Both the position numbers and the translations under genes were made by a program. A DNA stretch of 64,000 nucleotides from positions 30,051,621-30,115,620 of the forward strand of contig OY821784.1 in NCBI GenBank assembly GCA_963682175.1, in the 5' to 3' direction. Positions 55,046 through 64,000 of the stretch are shown one piece after another. The notes under the pieces were generated by a model. The model saw only the letters and a program-made list of their open reading frames with translations. It had not been told where the DNA came from and ran no database searches. The stretch's first letter is position 1. Each line of letters begins with the position of its first letter. The stretch comes from Triglochin maritima. Taxonomy: Eukaryota > Streptophyta > Magnoliopsida > Alismatales > Juncaginaceae.

Positions 55046-56095
55046 GGTGAGTACGTGTATACATCTACTCATACTATTTACTCGTTTACCCGTTTAATTA
55101 TTAAATTAATATACGATATATAATAAAAATAATAAAAGTGAGGTTTTTTGTTACCAAAAGTGATTGTTTCGAGACTTATTTGCGAGAAAATTGGTGATTT
55201 CTTGTCATTTGACTTATTTAGCGTGTTTTTAGCTTAAATCATTATGTCTTTCAAGTTGAGTTTTGTTAGCAAAATTATTTATTTTGTTAACAAAAATTAT
55301 ACTGACAATACACTCATATCCTTTATTAAACGGGTATGTGATGGGTACATGTACAATAATATTTAAACAAGTATATAGTCATACCCCTATTCACTGGTCA
55401 TCTTAGGTCGCATGTGTGAATCTCATTTACGCCTTATTTTTATCTTTCTTTAATTAGAAATGTAAAAATCCACCGATGGCCTAATGGGTGCTTTTTTTGT
55501 TACAATCAGGGTCGGTAAAAAGTTTGGTTGCTTCGCGAACCAATAAACAAGAGTTCTCCCGAAGGAATGGAGTGTCCTAGTTGAATCTATCTGTTGATTT
55601 GCAGACGTTAACAATCCTAAAAACACTCTCCAGACATCCACAATCACTAAAAATCCAAAGTTTGTTGTGGTATAATAGAAACATAAAATACGTATGCACA
55701 TAAGAAATAGAAAAGGGCGCCGTGAGGTCCTCGAGTTCCTCAATTGGAGTTTCATGAACTGAAATTCACCATTTGTTTCTTCAATCCCCCCATCAAGTCG
55801 GTTGTTGACTAGATCGGAAAATATCGTATCCGGTGGTTTAGTGGTCAGTCTATATTGGAACCCACACCGGATTTATGTCACCCTAAACCTAGTCGGATCT
55901 CTCTCTTGATTTCCAAAAGTCACTCCAACAAGTAAGAACCAAAAAAGGGTAAAATGTTTTGCGGTATTTATATTTTGTTTAAAAACTTAAAAATTGTACA
56001 TTCGTCGAGACTTAATACAGACATACACCCAAGTAATACGCAAAGTTTAGCTCAAAACACACTTTCAAATCAGTACAAATAACTCGGTCAATAAA
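55046..56095 (-). other. Spacer and probable 3' UTR of a calmodulin-like gene
   Basis: AT-rich sequence without a recognised domain. The part from about 55900 to 56095 lies directly after the stop codon of the minus-strand calmodulin-like exon and should be its 3' UTR. The rest is unassigned. Confidence 0.45.
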
Positions 56096-56153
56096 TCAGG
56101 AAATGGATTTGGTCATCATCTTAACGAACTCCTCGAAATTAACAGTCCCGTCG
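56096..56153 (-). pseudogene. Calmodulin-like gene, last codons, cut by C1
   Basis: The minus strand encodes DGTVNFEEFVKMMTKSIS and a stop (TGA, 56098-56096). This matches the second half of the last EF-hand of calmodulin: loop residues Asp-Gly-x-Val-x-Phe-Glu-Glu, then the F helix ending Phe-Val-Lys-Met-Met. The coding sequence stops at 56153, where the C1 LTR begins, inside the calcium-binding loop. The rest of the gene should lie beyond 64000, on the far side of C1. The target repeat would be CGTCG (56149-56153). With the loop split, this allele is expected to be inactive unless a duplicate exists. Confidence 0.75.
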
Positions 56154-56960
56154 TGTAACATCCTCAAAAGCAGAAGAAATTAAATTTTTAAATAAACACA
56201 ACATGAGGATATTACCGAAGAAAAAAGGCCAACAGGTGCACCAACACATATACAATATATATCTGAGAGTTTACAAAAGTGTGATTACAACAAAAGCTAA
56301 GGAAAAATATACATGTAATCACTCGGACCTCCAAAACAGGGAAAGCAGGATCTGGCCCCGAAGGCGCTCCTCCGCGGTCACCACCTCATAATGCTGCCTA
56401 TGACCTGACATAAAACATGAATATGCCTGAGTTTCCCGAGAGGAAACCCTGTATGCCAAACCTCTATAACAATAAATGACTAGATATCTAAAGCATGTAT
56501 GATATGAAGTGCAATAGACAATCAACGTCTCACTGGGTCCCCGGGAACTCTCTCCCTACCACAGTAGACACCAAACAGTGACGGGTCCCACGGGTCCTCT
56601 AGCCCAACCCTCACACACGTGCCCCAGGCACCTCGGCCGGAAACTCCCTCGGTGACAACACACGTGCCCTAGGCACAACGACCGGAAATATCCTCGGTCA
56701 ACACACACACATGTGCCCCAGGCACCGCTGGATTACTCTCAGGTCGGTATCCTCTGTACCGCTGCCATCTTGAGTTGTCCAGAAGACCACTCTCAGGCCG
56801 GCACCGTCACCCCTCTAGGGCCGGAGATCCGTTGCCATCTTGAGCTGACCCCACATGCGAACCACCCTCAGGCCGGCACCGGTCACCCCACTAGGGCCGG
56901 AGATCCGTTGCCATCTCGAACTGGCTTCACAACACAAGAACACACAAAAACTGTACCAAA

Positions 56961-57474
56961 TGGTCGAACGAAATCTCCCAACCGGTCGACCGAATCCTCT
57001 CAGCAGGACTGGCCCAACCAACAAAACTGTCAATCGGTCGAACGGCAAAGGGGTCCCGTTCGACCGAATTCGACCAGTAAAAACTCATGCCACAGCAATA
57101 TGCACCAACGGTCGAACGACCCAAACTCACCGGTCGACCGAAAACGACCAGTACCAAACCCCAAAACCCGCATAGTGCAACGGTCGACCGAAACATCTCA
57201 CGGTCGAACCAACTTAAGTTATTTTTAATCGCCGGTCGAACGAGTCAACAAGGCGGTCGACCGTTTGGATGGTCAACGCCCCCAACCGACTTACAATAAT
57301 GCTTTCGGTCGACCGGCAAAGGGGTCCCGTTCGACCGAAAACACGCAGAGCCTTTTCTCCCTTGATCAAACGTACCACCGGTTGACCACTCGAAGAGTAT
57401 CATTCGACCGGTGCAAGGGTTTCCGCCCAAAATTCCCTACAACCGGTCGACCGAACCATGCCACCGGTCGACCG
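56961..57474 (-). promoter_or_regulatory. Phased palindrome array, C1 3' LTR
   Basis: Pairs start (plus coordinates) at 56961/56983, 57035/57057, 57109/57131, 57181/57201, 57233/57254, 57306/57328, 57379/57401 and 57444/57465. In-pair spacing is 20-22 bp; steps are 74, 74, 72, 52, 73, 73 and 65. This is the A1 pattern in reverse order, including the single short step in the middle. Confidence 0.8.
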
Positions 57475-57530
57475 ATTATAGTGCAGAATGCAGCTGCACG
57501 GGTCCGACGAGCCCTCCGGCCTACCGTCGA

Positions 57531-57559
57531 CCCCCCCCCCCCCCCCCCCCCCCCCCCCC
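57531..57559. repeat. Poly-C tract (29 bases)
   Basis: An uninterrupted C run followed by CACACACA. On the transcript strand of C1 it is poly-G. The exact length may be unreliable in any assembly. Confidence 0.85.
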
Positions 57560-57814
57560 ACACACACACACCCACCAAAGCATAAGTGACCATCAAAGTA
57601 AAGCTTGACATACCTTGAAGACTTGAAGAAGCCTTCGAAGACTCGACCCGCAAAACACCTCCTCCGGCGAAAACCAACCGATCAACGATCTACCCTCACT
57701 GGCGAACGTCCGATCCTTGCCTCGCCTTCAGAAACCCACGGCTCGAGCTCCTCCACACACCGGAGATCTGATCAGAGGGAGGGAGAGGATTTGAGCGGGA
57801 GAGAGAGAGAGGAA

Positions 57815-57850
<36 letters not shown>

Positions 57851-58000
57851 ATACTCACCACATACACTCCTCTCCTCTAATCTCCACCATCCACTTCAAA
57901 ACTCCCCAATCAATCTCAGCCATCCACTCTAAATCACCACTTAAGCACCTAATCAAGGCCCAAAACATGATTAGTCTTAAGAAGGATTAAGGATATTACA

Positions 58001-58014
58001 ATCCACCCTCCTTA
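58001..58014 (-). other. Polypurine tract of C1
   Basis: The minus strand reads TAAGGAGGGTGGAT directly before the 3' LTR, the same tract as in A1. Confidence 0.85.
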
Positions 58015-58034
58015 AAAGAATTTCGTCCACGAAA

Positions 58035-58409
58035 TTAGGACCAAAACTCACCAAACAATTCCGGGAACTCCTTCCGGACCTCTTCCTCCACTTCCCAAGT
58101 AGCCTCACGCTCACTATGGTGTTGCCACCTGACCTTCACCATCGGAATGGTCCTCCTCCTGAGCTGGTGGTCCATCCGATCCAAGATCTCCACAGGTCTC
58201 TCCTTGAGAGACAAATCCTGACGGAACTCCGGAACCTCTAACTGAATCACGTGAGAAGGATCCGCCACGTACTTCCTCAACATAGACACATGGAAGACGT
58301 CGTGAAGACCTGAAAACTGCGGCGGCAACGCAATCCTGTAGGCAACCTCTCCGATCCGATCAAGAATCTCAAACGGCCCGACGTACCTCGGACTGAGCTT
58401 CCCTTTCTT
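58035..58409 (-). pseudogene. C1 integrase C-terminus and chromodomain-like tail
   Basis: After a one-base deletion at about 58410 (a GGG codon in A1 is GG here), the original frame continues to the stop at 58035. It contains the [16 protein letters not shown] segment and then DRMDHQLRRRTIPMVK with KVRWQHHSEREATWEVE. This is the chromodomain-like module thought to steer integration in chromoviruses. The tail itself is open, but it is out of frame with the rest. Confidence 0.85.
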
Positions 58410-59857
58410 CCAAACCTCATCACTCCTCGAGATGGTGAAATCTTCAGGAAGACGTGATCGCCAATCTCAAACATCAACACTCGCCTACGTCGATCCACGT
58501 GGCTCTTCTGCCTGCTCTGCGCTGTCGCTAATCTCTGCCTGGTCACATCAACTTTCTCGGCATACATCTGCACAATCTCAGGCCCGATCAGCCGTCTCTC
58601 GCCTACATCGCTCCAGCACACTGGCGATCTACAAGGTCTCCCGTACAAAGCCTCGTACAGCGCCATTCCGATACTCGAATGGTAACTGTTGTTGTAGGCG
58701 AACTCTATCAGCGGTAGATGCTCATCCCAGTGCCCTGCCCAATCTAGTGCACAAGCTCGCAGCATGTCCTCTAGAGTCTGGATCGTCCTCTCCGACTGCC
58801 CATCTGTCTGCGGGTGAAATACTGTACTAAACTTCAACTGTGTCCCCAGAGCCTGCTGCAGACTTCCCCAAAATCTGGAAGTAAACCTGGTGTCTCGATC
58901 AGATATAATACTAATCGGCACCCCATGCAAGCGAACTATCTCATCAATGTACAGCTTAGCCAGGTCATCCAAGGGTAATGTGGTCCGGATTGCCAGAAAA
59001 TGCGATGACTTGGTCAGTCGATCAACTATCACCCAAATCGCGTCATGAGATCTCCTCGTCCTCGGCAACCCGGTGACGAAATCCATCGTCACATGCTCCC
59101 ATTTCCACTCTGGCAAATCTATCCTCTGCATCGGTCCCATGGGTCTCTGGTGCTCAATCTTCACCTGCTGACAAACCAGACATCTGCCAACAAACTCTGC
59201 TATCTCAGTCTTCATCCCCTTCCACCAGAAATTCCTCTGAAGATCCTTGTACATCTTCGTGCTACCCAGGTGGATGGAATAACGGGACCTGTGTGCCTCC
59301 TCCAAGATTTCCTTCTTCAGCTCTCCCCCATTGGGTACCCAGACTCGGCCTCTGAATCTCAGACCTCCGTCAACTCCTATACTGAAATCTGATTTGTCTC
59401 TGGCAACCAACTGCAACAACCCAGCTAAATCTTCGTCAGCCCTCTGAGCCTGGACAATACTCGTGACCATCTGAGGCTCCACTCTCAGTCCAGCTATCAC
59501 TGCGCCCTCAGAGTCCGTGGAGAATGGCTTCCACTCTGACAAAGACTCGAGCAGCTTCCACTCCTGAACACACAAACCAGCAGCTGAAATTTCCACTTTC
59601 CAACTCAAAGCATCTGCGACTGTATTCGCCTTCCCCGGATGGTAGGAGATAGTGAAATCATAGTCCTTAATCAGCTCAAGCCACCTGCGCTGCCTCATAT
59701 TCAGCTCCTTCTGCGAAAATAGATACTTCAGACTCTGATGGTCCGTGAAAACCTCGAACTTCTCCCCATACAGATAATGACGCCAGGTCTTCAGTGCGTG
59801 AACCACTGCTGCCAACTCCAAATCGTGAGTGGGGTAGTTCCTCTCGTGTACTTTCAA
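58410..59857 (-). pseudogene. C1 RNase H and integrase
   Basis: In frame with the RT segment but separated from it by a TAG (59860-59858). It holds the second half of RNase H ([20 protein letters not shown], then [14 protein letters not shown]). The integrase zinc finger follows ([12 protein letters not shown]), then the catalytic core with [26 protein letters not shown] and [17 protein letters not shown]. The frame is open until the deletion near 58410, where it shifts. Confidence 0.9.
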
Positions 59858-61804
59858 CTACCTCGACGTATAAGCAACCACCCGACCGTGCTGCATCAGT
59901 ACACAACCCAACCCCACAACAGATGCGTCACTATAAATCCCAAAACCTCCACTGCCACTGGGAAGAGTCAGAACTGGAGCAGTTGTCAACCGACTCTTCA
60001 GTTCCTGAAAACTGTCCTCGCACTTCTGGGACCAAACAAACTTCACTCCCTTCTGCGTCAGTGCCATCAAAGGTGAAGCAAGCCTCGAGAAGTCCTTGAT
60101 GAATCGACGATAATAACCTACCAATCCAACAAAGCTCCTGATCTCCGTCACACTCGTCGGTGCTCTCCACTGAGTCAATGCCTCCACCTTCGCTGGATCC
60201 ACTGATATCCCAGCCCCAGATACAATGTGACCAAGAAAAGCGACACTGTCCAACCAGAACTCACACTTCGAAAACTTGGCAAACAGCTGATGAACTCTCA
60301 GAATGCCAAGCACGATCCTCAAGTGCTCCCTGTGCTGCTCTATGTCCGGTGAATAAATCAGGATGTCGTCTACAAAGACCACCACGAATTGGTCGAGGTA
60401 CTGACTGAACGTCCTGTTCATCAGATCCATGAAAGCTGCAGGCGCGTTCGTTAACCCGAACGACATCACCAGAAATTCAAAGTGCCCGTACCTCGTCCGA
60501 AAAGCTGTCTTCTGAACATATGCCTCTCTGATCCTCAACTGATGATACCCGGATCGCAGATCAATCTTCGAAAATATCTTCGCTGACTGCAGCTGGTCAA
60601 ACAGGTCCTCAATCCTGGGTAAAGGATACTGATTCCTCACAGTAACCTTGTTCAGCATCCTGTAGTCGATGCACATCCTCAATGAGCCATCTTTCTTCTT
60701 CACAAAGAGTACCGGAGCTCCCCAAGGCGAGACACTGGGGCGGATAAACCCAGTATCCAACAAATCCTGCAGCTGCTTCTTTAGCTCAGCTAACTCAGCC
60801 GGTGCCACCCTATAAGGAGCCTTCGACTGTGGAGTGGTCCCAGCCACCAAATCAATACCGAACTCCAACTCCCTGTGAGGCGGCAACCCAGAAACATCTG
60901 AAAACATGTCAGCAAACTCCTGGACAATCTCTATGTCCAACGATCTCATCTCTGGATCTGGAACAACCAAGGTAGCCACGAAAGCTCTGCAGCCCTGCTC
61001 AAGCAGCTTCCGTGCCCTTACTGCTGACACTACGACCCGACCACCACGGTCCTTCCTTCCCCTGATCAGCAAATCAGGTAGCCCATTCCTCGGGATCAGA
61101 ATCTTCTTCTCCCGGCACAAAACCCGAACATCATACTGGGATAGCCAATCCATCCCCAGTATAACATCGAAATCCTCCATCGGCAACAAGATCAGGTCAG
61201 CAGGAAACTCCTGATCTTCCGAAACAATCGTGGCGCCGGGGAGGAAGCTCCCCACAGTGCCCACCAAACCCAAGGGTGTGCTGACTTCCAACGTGGCAGT
61301 CAACATCGCAGGGGTACGACCCAACACACTCGCAAATCTCTCAGAAATGAACGAATGCGTGACCCCACAATCAAACAACACTTTGGCTACCAACCCAGAA
61401 ATCAAGAGCGTACCTTCCACCACAGTGCTGGCGTCCTTCGCCTCATCTGCCTGAACGGTGAATACCCGTCCGGTCCTCTGTCCCTGCTGAGGTGGTGAAA
61501 AAGGATGACGGCCTCCGCCTCTACCTGCTACCGGAGGTCTCACTCGAGAACTGGACTCGCCTGGTCCGCTCCTGCAGTCTCTGGCATAATGGCCTGGCTG
61601 GCCACAACTGAAACAAACTCCAGGACGGCTCCCACACTCACGACCTGGGTGGGCTCTGCCACACTTCCTGCACGACTCAGGCTGGCGTGCACCACTCCCC
61701 TCAATCCGGGGCCTCTTGCCCGGATTTCCTGCCAGTGGAGCTCCTGGACGTCCACCGCTCTTCCCCTGAGGCCTCCTGGACTCTGCATAGTTTTCCTGAT
61801 AGTC
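59858..61804 (-). pseudogene. C1 zinc knuckle, protease and reverse transcriptase
   Basis: Follows the gag frame after a TAG at 61807-61805. The first part has the gag zinc knuckle [14 protein letters not shown] (about 61620-61580). The protease region has [12 protein letters not shown] (about 61370), with Asp-Cys-Gly as in A1. The RT has [31 protein letters not shown] and the FVDDILIYS box (about 60365). The start of RNase H ([18 protein letters not shown]) leads to a TAG at 59860-59858, where A1 has CAG. Confidence 0.9.
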
Positions 61805-62479
61805 CTAGTCAATGAGAGTCGCGAACTTCACAGCATCTGCTAAGGTCTGAGGCATGCTGTAAGTCACGCGGGTACGGAGCTGCTTCCGAAGCCCCCGTAT
61901 AAACTTCCTCGCCCTCTGAATCGGGGTCACACAGAACTCCGGACAATAACGCTCCAAAGCGTTGAACTTCCGGACGTAATCCGCCAGTGTCATCTCACCC
62001 TGCTCGAGGCTCATGAACTCCTTTCTCTTCCCGTACCTGACATGCTCTGGGAAGTACTGCTCATTGAATTCCCCGAGGAACTCATCGCAGCTGACATCTG
62101 TCCTGCCCGGAAACACCACTGCAGTCGTGGTTCTCCAGCAGTTGGACGCCTCGCCGCCCAACACGTACGTAGCCAACCCCACCATCCTCTCTGGTGGACT
62201 CCCAATCGCTTGGAAGATCTCCTGGATCTTAAAAACCCAGTCATCGGCAGCCTCAGCATCTCCTCTGCCATCAAATGTAGGTGGGTACTGGCGCATAAAC
62301 CGGTCGTGCACCGCCCCTACCCCTGTCGTCTCCTCTCTGCCAGACTGACGATCCAAAAGAACGCCCAGCCTCTGCACAGTGTCGAAGAGCATCCGACGCT
62401 CCTCCGCCCAATCCATGGCGCCAGTCTCCTCACTGGTACTCGGGCCACGTGGGGGAAGTCTCTTGCGTCTCGGAGGCAT
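61805..62479 (-). pseudogene. C1 gag N-terminal part
   Basis: The 224-residue frame starts MPPRRKRLPPRGPSTSEE. It carries the Retrotrans_gag domain (YVLGGEASNCWR, EFNEQYFPEHVRYGKRKEF, ALERYCPEFCVTP). It ends at a TAG where A1 has AAG, about 20 residues after TYSMPQTLADAVKFAT. Removing that single change would join it to the protease frame. The start lies about 115 bases past the primer site. Confidence 0.9.
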
Positions 62480-62593
62480 CTACACACGAGACAACATAAC
62501 TGGAAATCAGATGATTATGGATGCGTGCTCTAAAATGCAACTATCTAAAGACATCTAAGGTGGCTCCTTTAGACAAGTACGCCGGAACAGACT

Positions 62594-62605
62594 GCTATGA
62601 TACCA
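62594..62605 (-). other. Primer-binding site of C1
   Basis: The minus strand reads TGGTATCATAGC, one base different from the standard TGGTATCAGAGC of A1, E and F. Confidence 0.75.
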
Positions 62606-62608
62606 ATT

Positions 62609-64000
62609 TGTAACATCCTCAAAAGCGGAAGAAATTAAATTTTTAAATAAACACAACACGAGGATATTACCGAAGAAAAAGACCAACAGGTGCACCAACA
62701 TATATACAATATATATCTGAGAGTTTACAAAAGTGTGATTACAACAAAAGCTAAGGAAAAATATACATGTAATCACTCAGACCTCCAAAACAGGGAAAGC
62801 AGGATCTGGTCCCGAAGGCGCTCCTCCGCGGTCACCACCTCCTAATGCTGCCTATGACCTGACATAAAACATGAATATGATTGAGTTTCCCGAGAGGAAA
62901 CCCCGTATGCCAAACCTCTATAACAATAAATGACTAGATATCTAAAACATGTATGATATGAAGTGCAATAGACAATCAACGTCTCACTGGGTCCCCGGGA
63001 ACTCTCTCCCTACCACAGTAGACACCAAACAGTGACGGGTCCCACGTGTCCTCTAGCCCAACCCTTACACACGTGCCCCAGGCACCTCGGCCGGAAACTC
63101 CCTCGGCGACAACACACGTGCCCTAGGCACCACGACCGGAAATATCCTCGGTCAACACACACACATGTGCCCCAGGCACCGCTGGATTACTCTCAGGTCG
63201 GTATCCTCTGTACCGCTGCCATCTTGAGCTGTCCAGAAGACCACTCTCAGGCCGGCACCGTCACTCCTCTAGGGTCGGAGATCCGTTGCCATTTTGAGCT
63301 GACCCCACACGCGAACCACCCTCAGGCTGGCACCGGTCACCCCACTAGGGCCGGAGATCCGTTGCCTTCTTGGGCTGGCCCGACAACACCCGTGAACCAC
63401 TCTCAGGCCGGCACCGGTCACCCCACTAGGGCCGGAGATCCGTTGCCATCTCGAGCTGGCTTCACAACACAAGAACACACAAAAACCGTACCAAACGGTC
63501 GAACGAAATCTCCCAACCGGTCGACCGAATCCTCTCAGCAGGACTGGCCCAACCAACAAAACTGTCAATCGGTCGAACGACAAAGGGGTCCCGTTCGACC
63601 GAATTCGACAAGTAAAAACTCGTGCCACAGCAATATGCACCAACGGTCGAACGACCCAAACTCACCGGTCGACCGAAAACAACCAGTACCAAACCCCAAA
63701 ATCCGCATAGTGCAACGGTCGACCGAAGCATCTCACGGTCGAACCAACTTAAGTTATTTTTAATCGCCCGTCGAACGAGTCAACAAGGCGGTCGACCGTT
63801 TTGATGGTCAACGCCCCCAACCGACTTACAACAATGCTTTCGGTCGACCGACAAAGGGGTCCCGTTCGACCGAAAACACGCAGAGCCTTTTCTCCCTTGA
63901 TCAAACGTACCACCGGTCGACCACTCGAAGAGTATCGTTCGACCGGTGCAAGGGTTTCCGCCCAAAATTCCCTACAACGGGTCGACCGAACCATGCCACC
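62609..64000 (-). repeat. 5' LTR of C1, incomplete at the window edge
   Basis: Nearly the same as 56154-57520. It has three units of the ~75-bp repeat (63241-63468) where the 3' LTR has two. Its palindrome array starts at 63496. The remaining roughly 450 bases and the far target repeat lie outside the window. Confidence 0.9.

Larger units (their letters stand above)
56154..58000 (-). repeat. 3' LTR of C1
   Basis: 1,847 bp; plus-strand ends are TGTAACATCC and GGATATTACA. It contains short repeats with ACACGTGCCCCAGGCAC (about 56616-56730), two units of a ~75-bp repeat (56779-56935), the palindrome array, a poly-C run (57531-57559), and (GA)n at 57817-57848. Confidence 0.95.
56154..64000 (-). 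mobile_element. Ty3/gypsy chromovirus C1 (Tekay-like), runs past the window
   Basis: A minus-oriented element: 3' LTR 56154-58000, polypurine tract, pol, protease, gag, primer site, then the 5' LTR from 62609 to beyond 64000. Proteins are very similar to A1 and the LTRs are clearly related. The polyprotein is one frame broken by two TAG codons and one single-base deletion, so it is nearly complete. It lies in the last exon of a calmodulin-like gene. Confidence 0.95.

Noticed and set aside
55820..55880. tRNA-like stretch with GGTTTAGTGGTCAGT
   Set aside because: An A-box-like string is present, but no matching acceptor stem or B box could be folded by eye.

Overview
The window is nuclear DNA of a flowering plant, most likely a eudicot. 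It has spliced plant-type genes, hAT DNA transposons, L1-type LINE fragments, Ty1/copia LTRs, Tekay-like chromoviruses and Athila-like gag-protease elements. The exact species cannot be read from it.

Layout. 1-8500 is the gene-bearing end: the last three exons of a UBTD-type ubiquitin domain-containing protein (1908-3287), a decayed hAT element (3977-6261) and a small single-exon ubiquitin-fold gene (7188-7490). 8500-11440 is AT-rich spacer with a degenerate ~150-bp tandem repeat. From 11441 to the end the sequence is almost entirely stacked mobile DNA. F (11441-14804) is a copia remnant. B1-B4 are LTRs of one Athila-like family in both orientations, with B3 and B4 forming a large inverted repeat. 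E (24575-29402) is a young gag-only copia element inside B4. LINE ORF1 at 30767-33352 is split by a solo copia LTR. An unidentified pair of phase-matched exons lies at 34952-36061. D1/D2 are chromovirus LTR fragments. A1 (38405-54814) is a chromovirus inserted in D2 and itself split in its protease by B5 (41475-49840), a gag-protease element with no reverse transcriptase. C1 (56154 to beyond 64000, minus strand) is a second chromovirus. It lies inside the last exon of a calmodulin-like gene, whose C-terminal codons remain at 56096-56153.

Four insertions are defined exactly by short direct repeats: A1 (CAAAA), B5 (CTTCC), E (ATATA) and the solo LTR (CTTAC). A hAT-type MITE at 21078-21536 has an 8-bp duplication. 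LTR similarity agrees with the nesting: E's LTRs differ at about five positions in 1,488, B5's by roughly 2 percent, and the enclosing A1 more.

The most unusual signal is regulatory. LTRs of chromoviruses and of copia elements carry arrays of the palindrome CGGTCGACCG and variants, arranged as pairs 20-22 bp apart. The pairs repeat at about 53 or 73 bp, all near whole turns of the DNA helix. The Athila-like family has a different 18-bp palindrome (GACCGCTAATTAGCGGTC), also paired at 21 bp. Upstream of its TATA box it has a copy of the plant snRNA-gene element GTCCCACATCG at a constant 32-bp distance. This suggests, but does not prove, that unrelated elements here share a promoter or chromatin-binding architecture.
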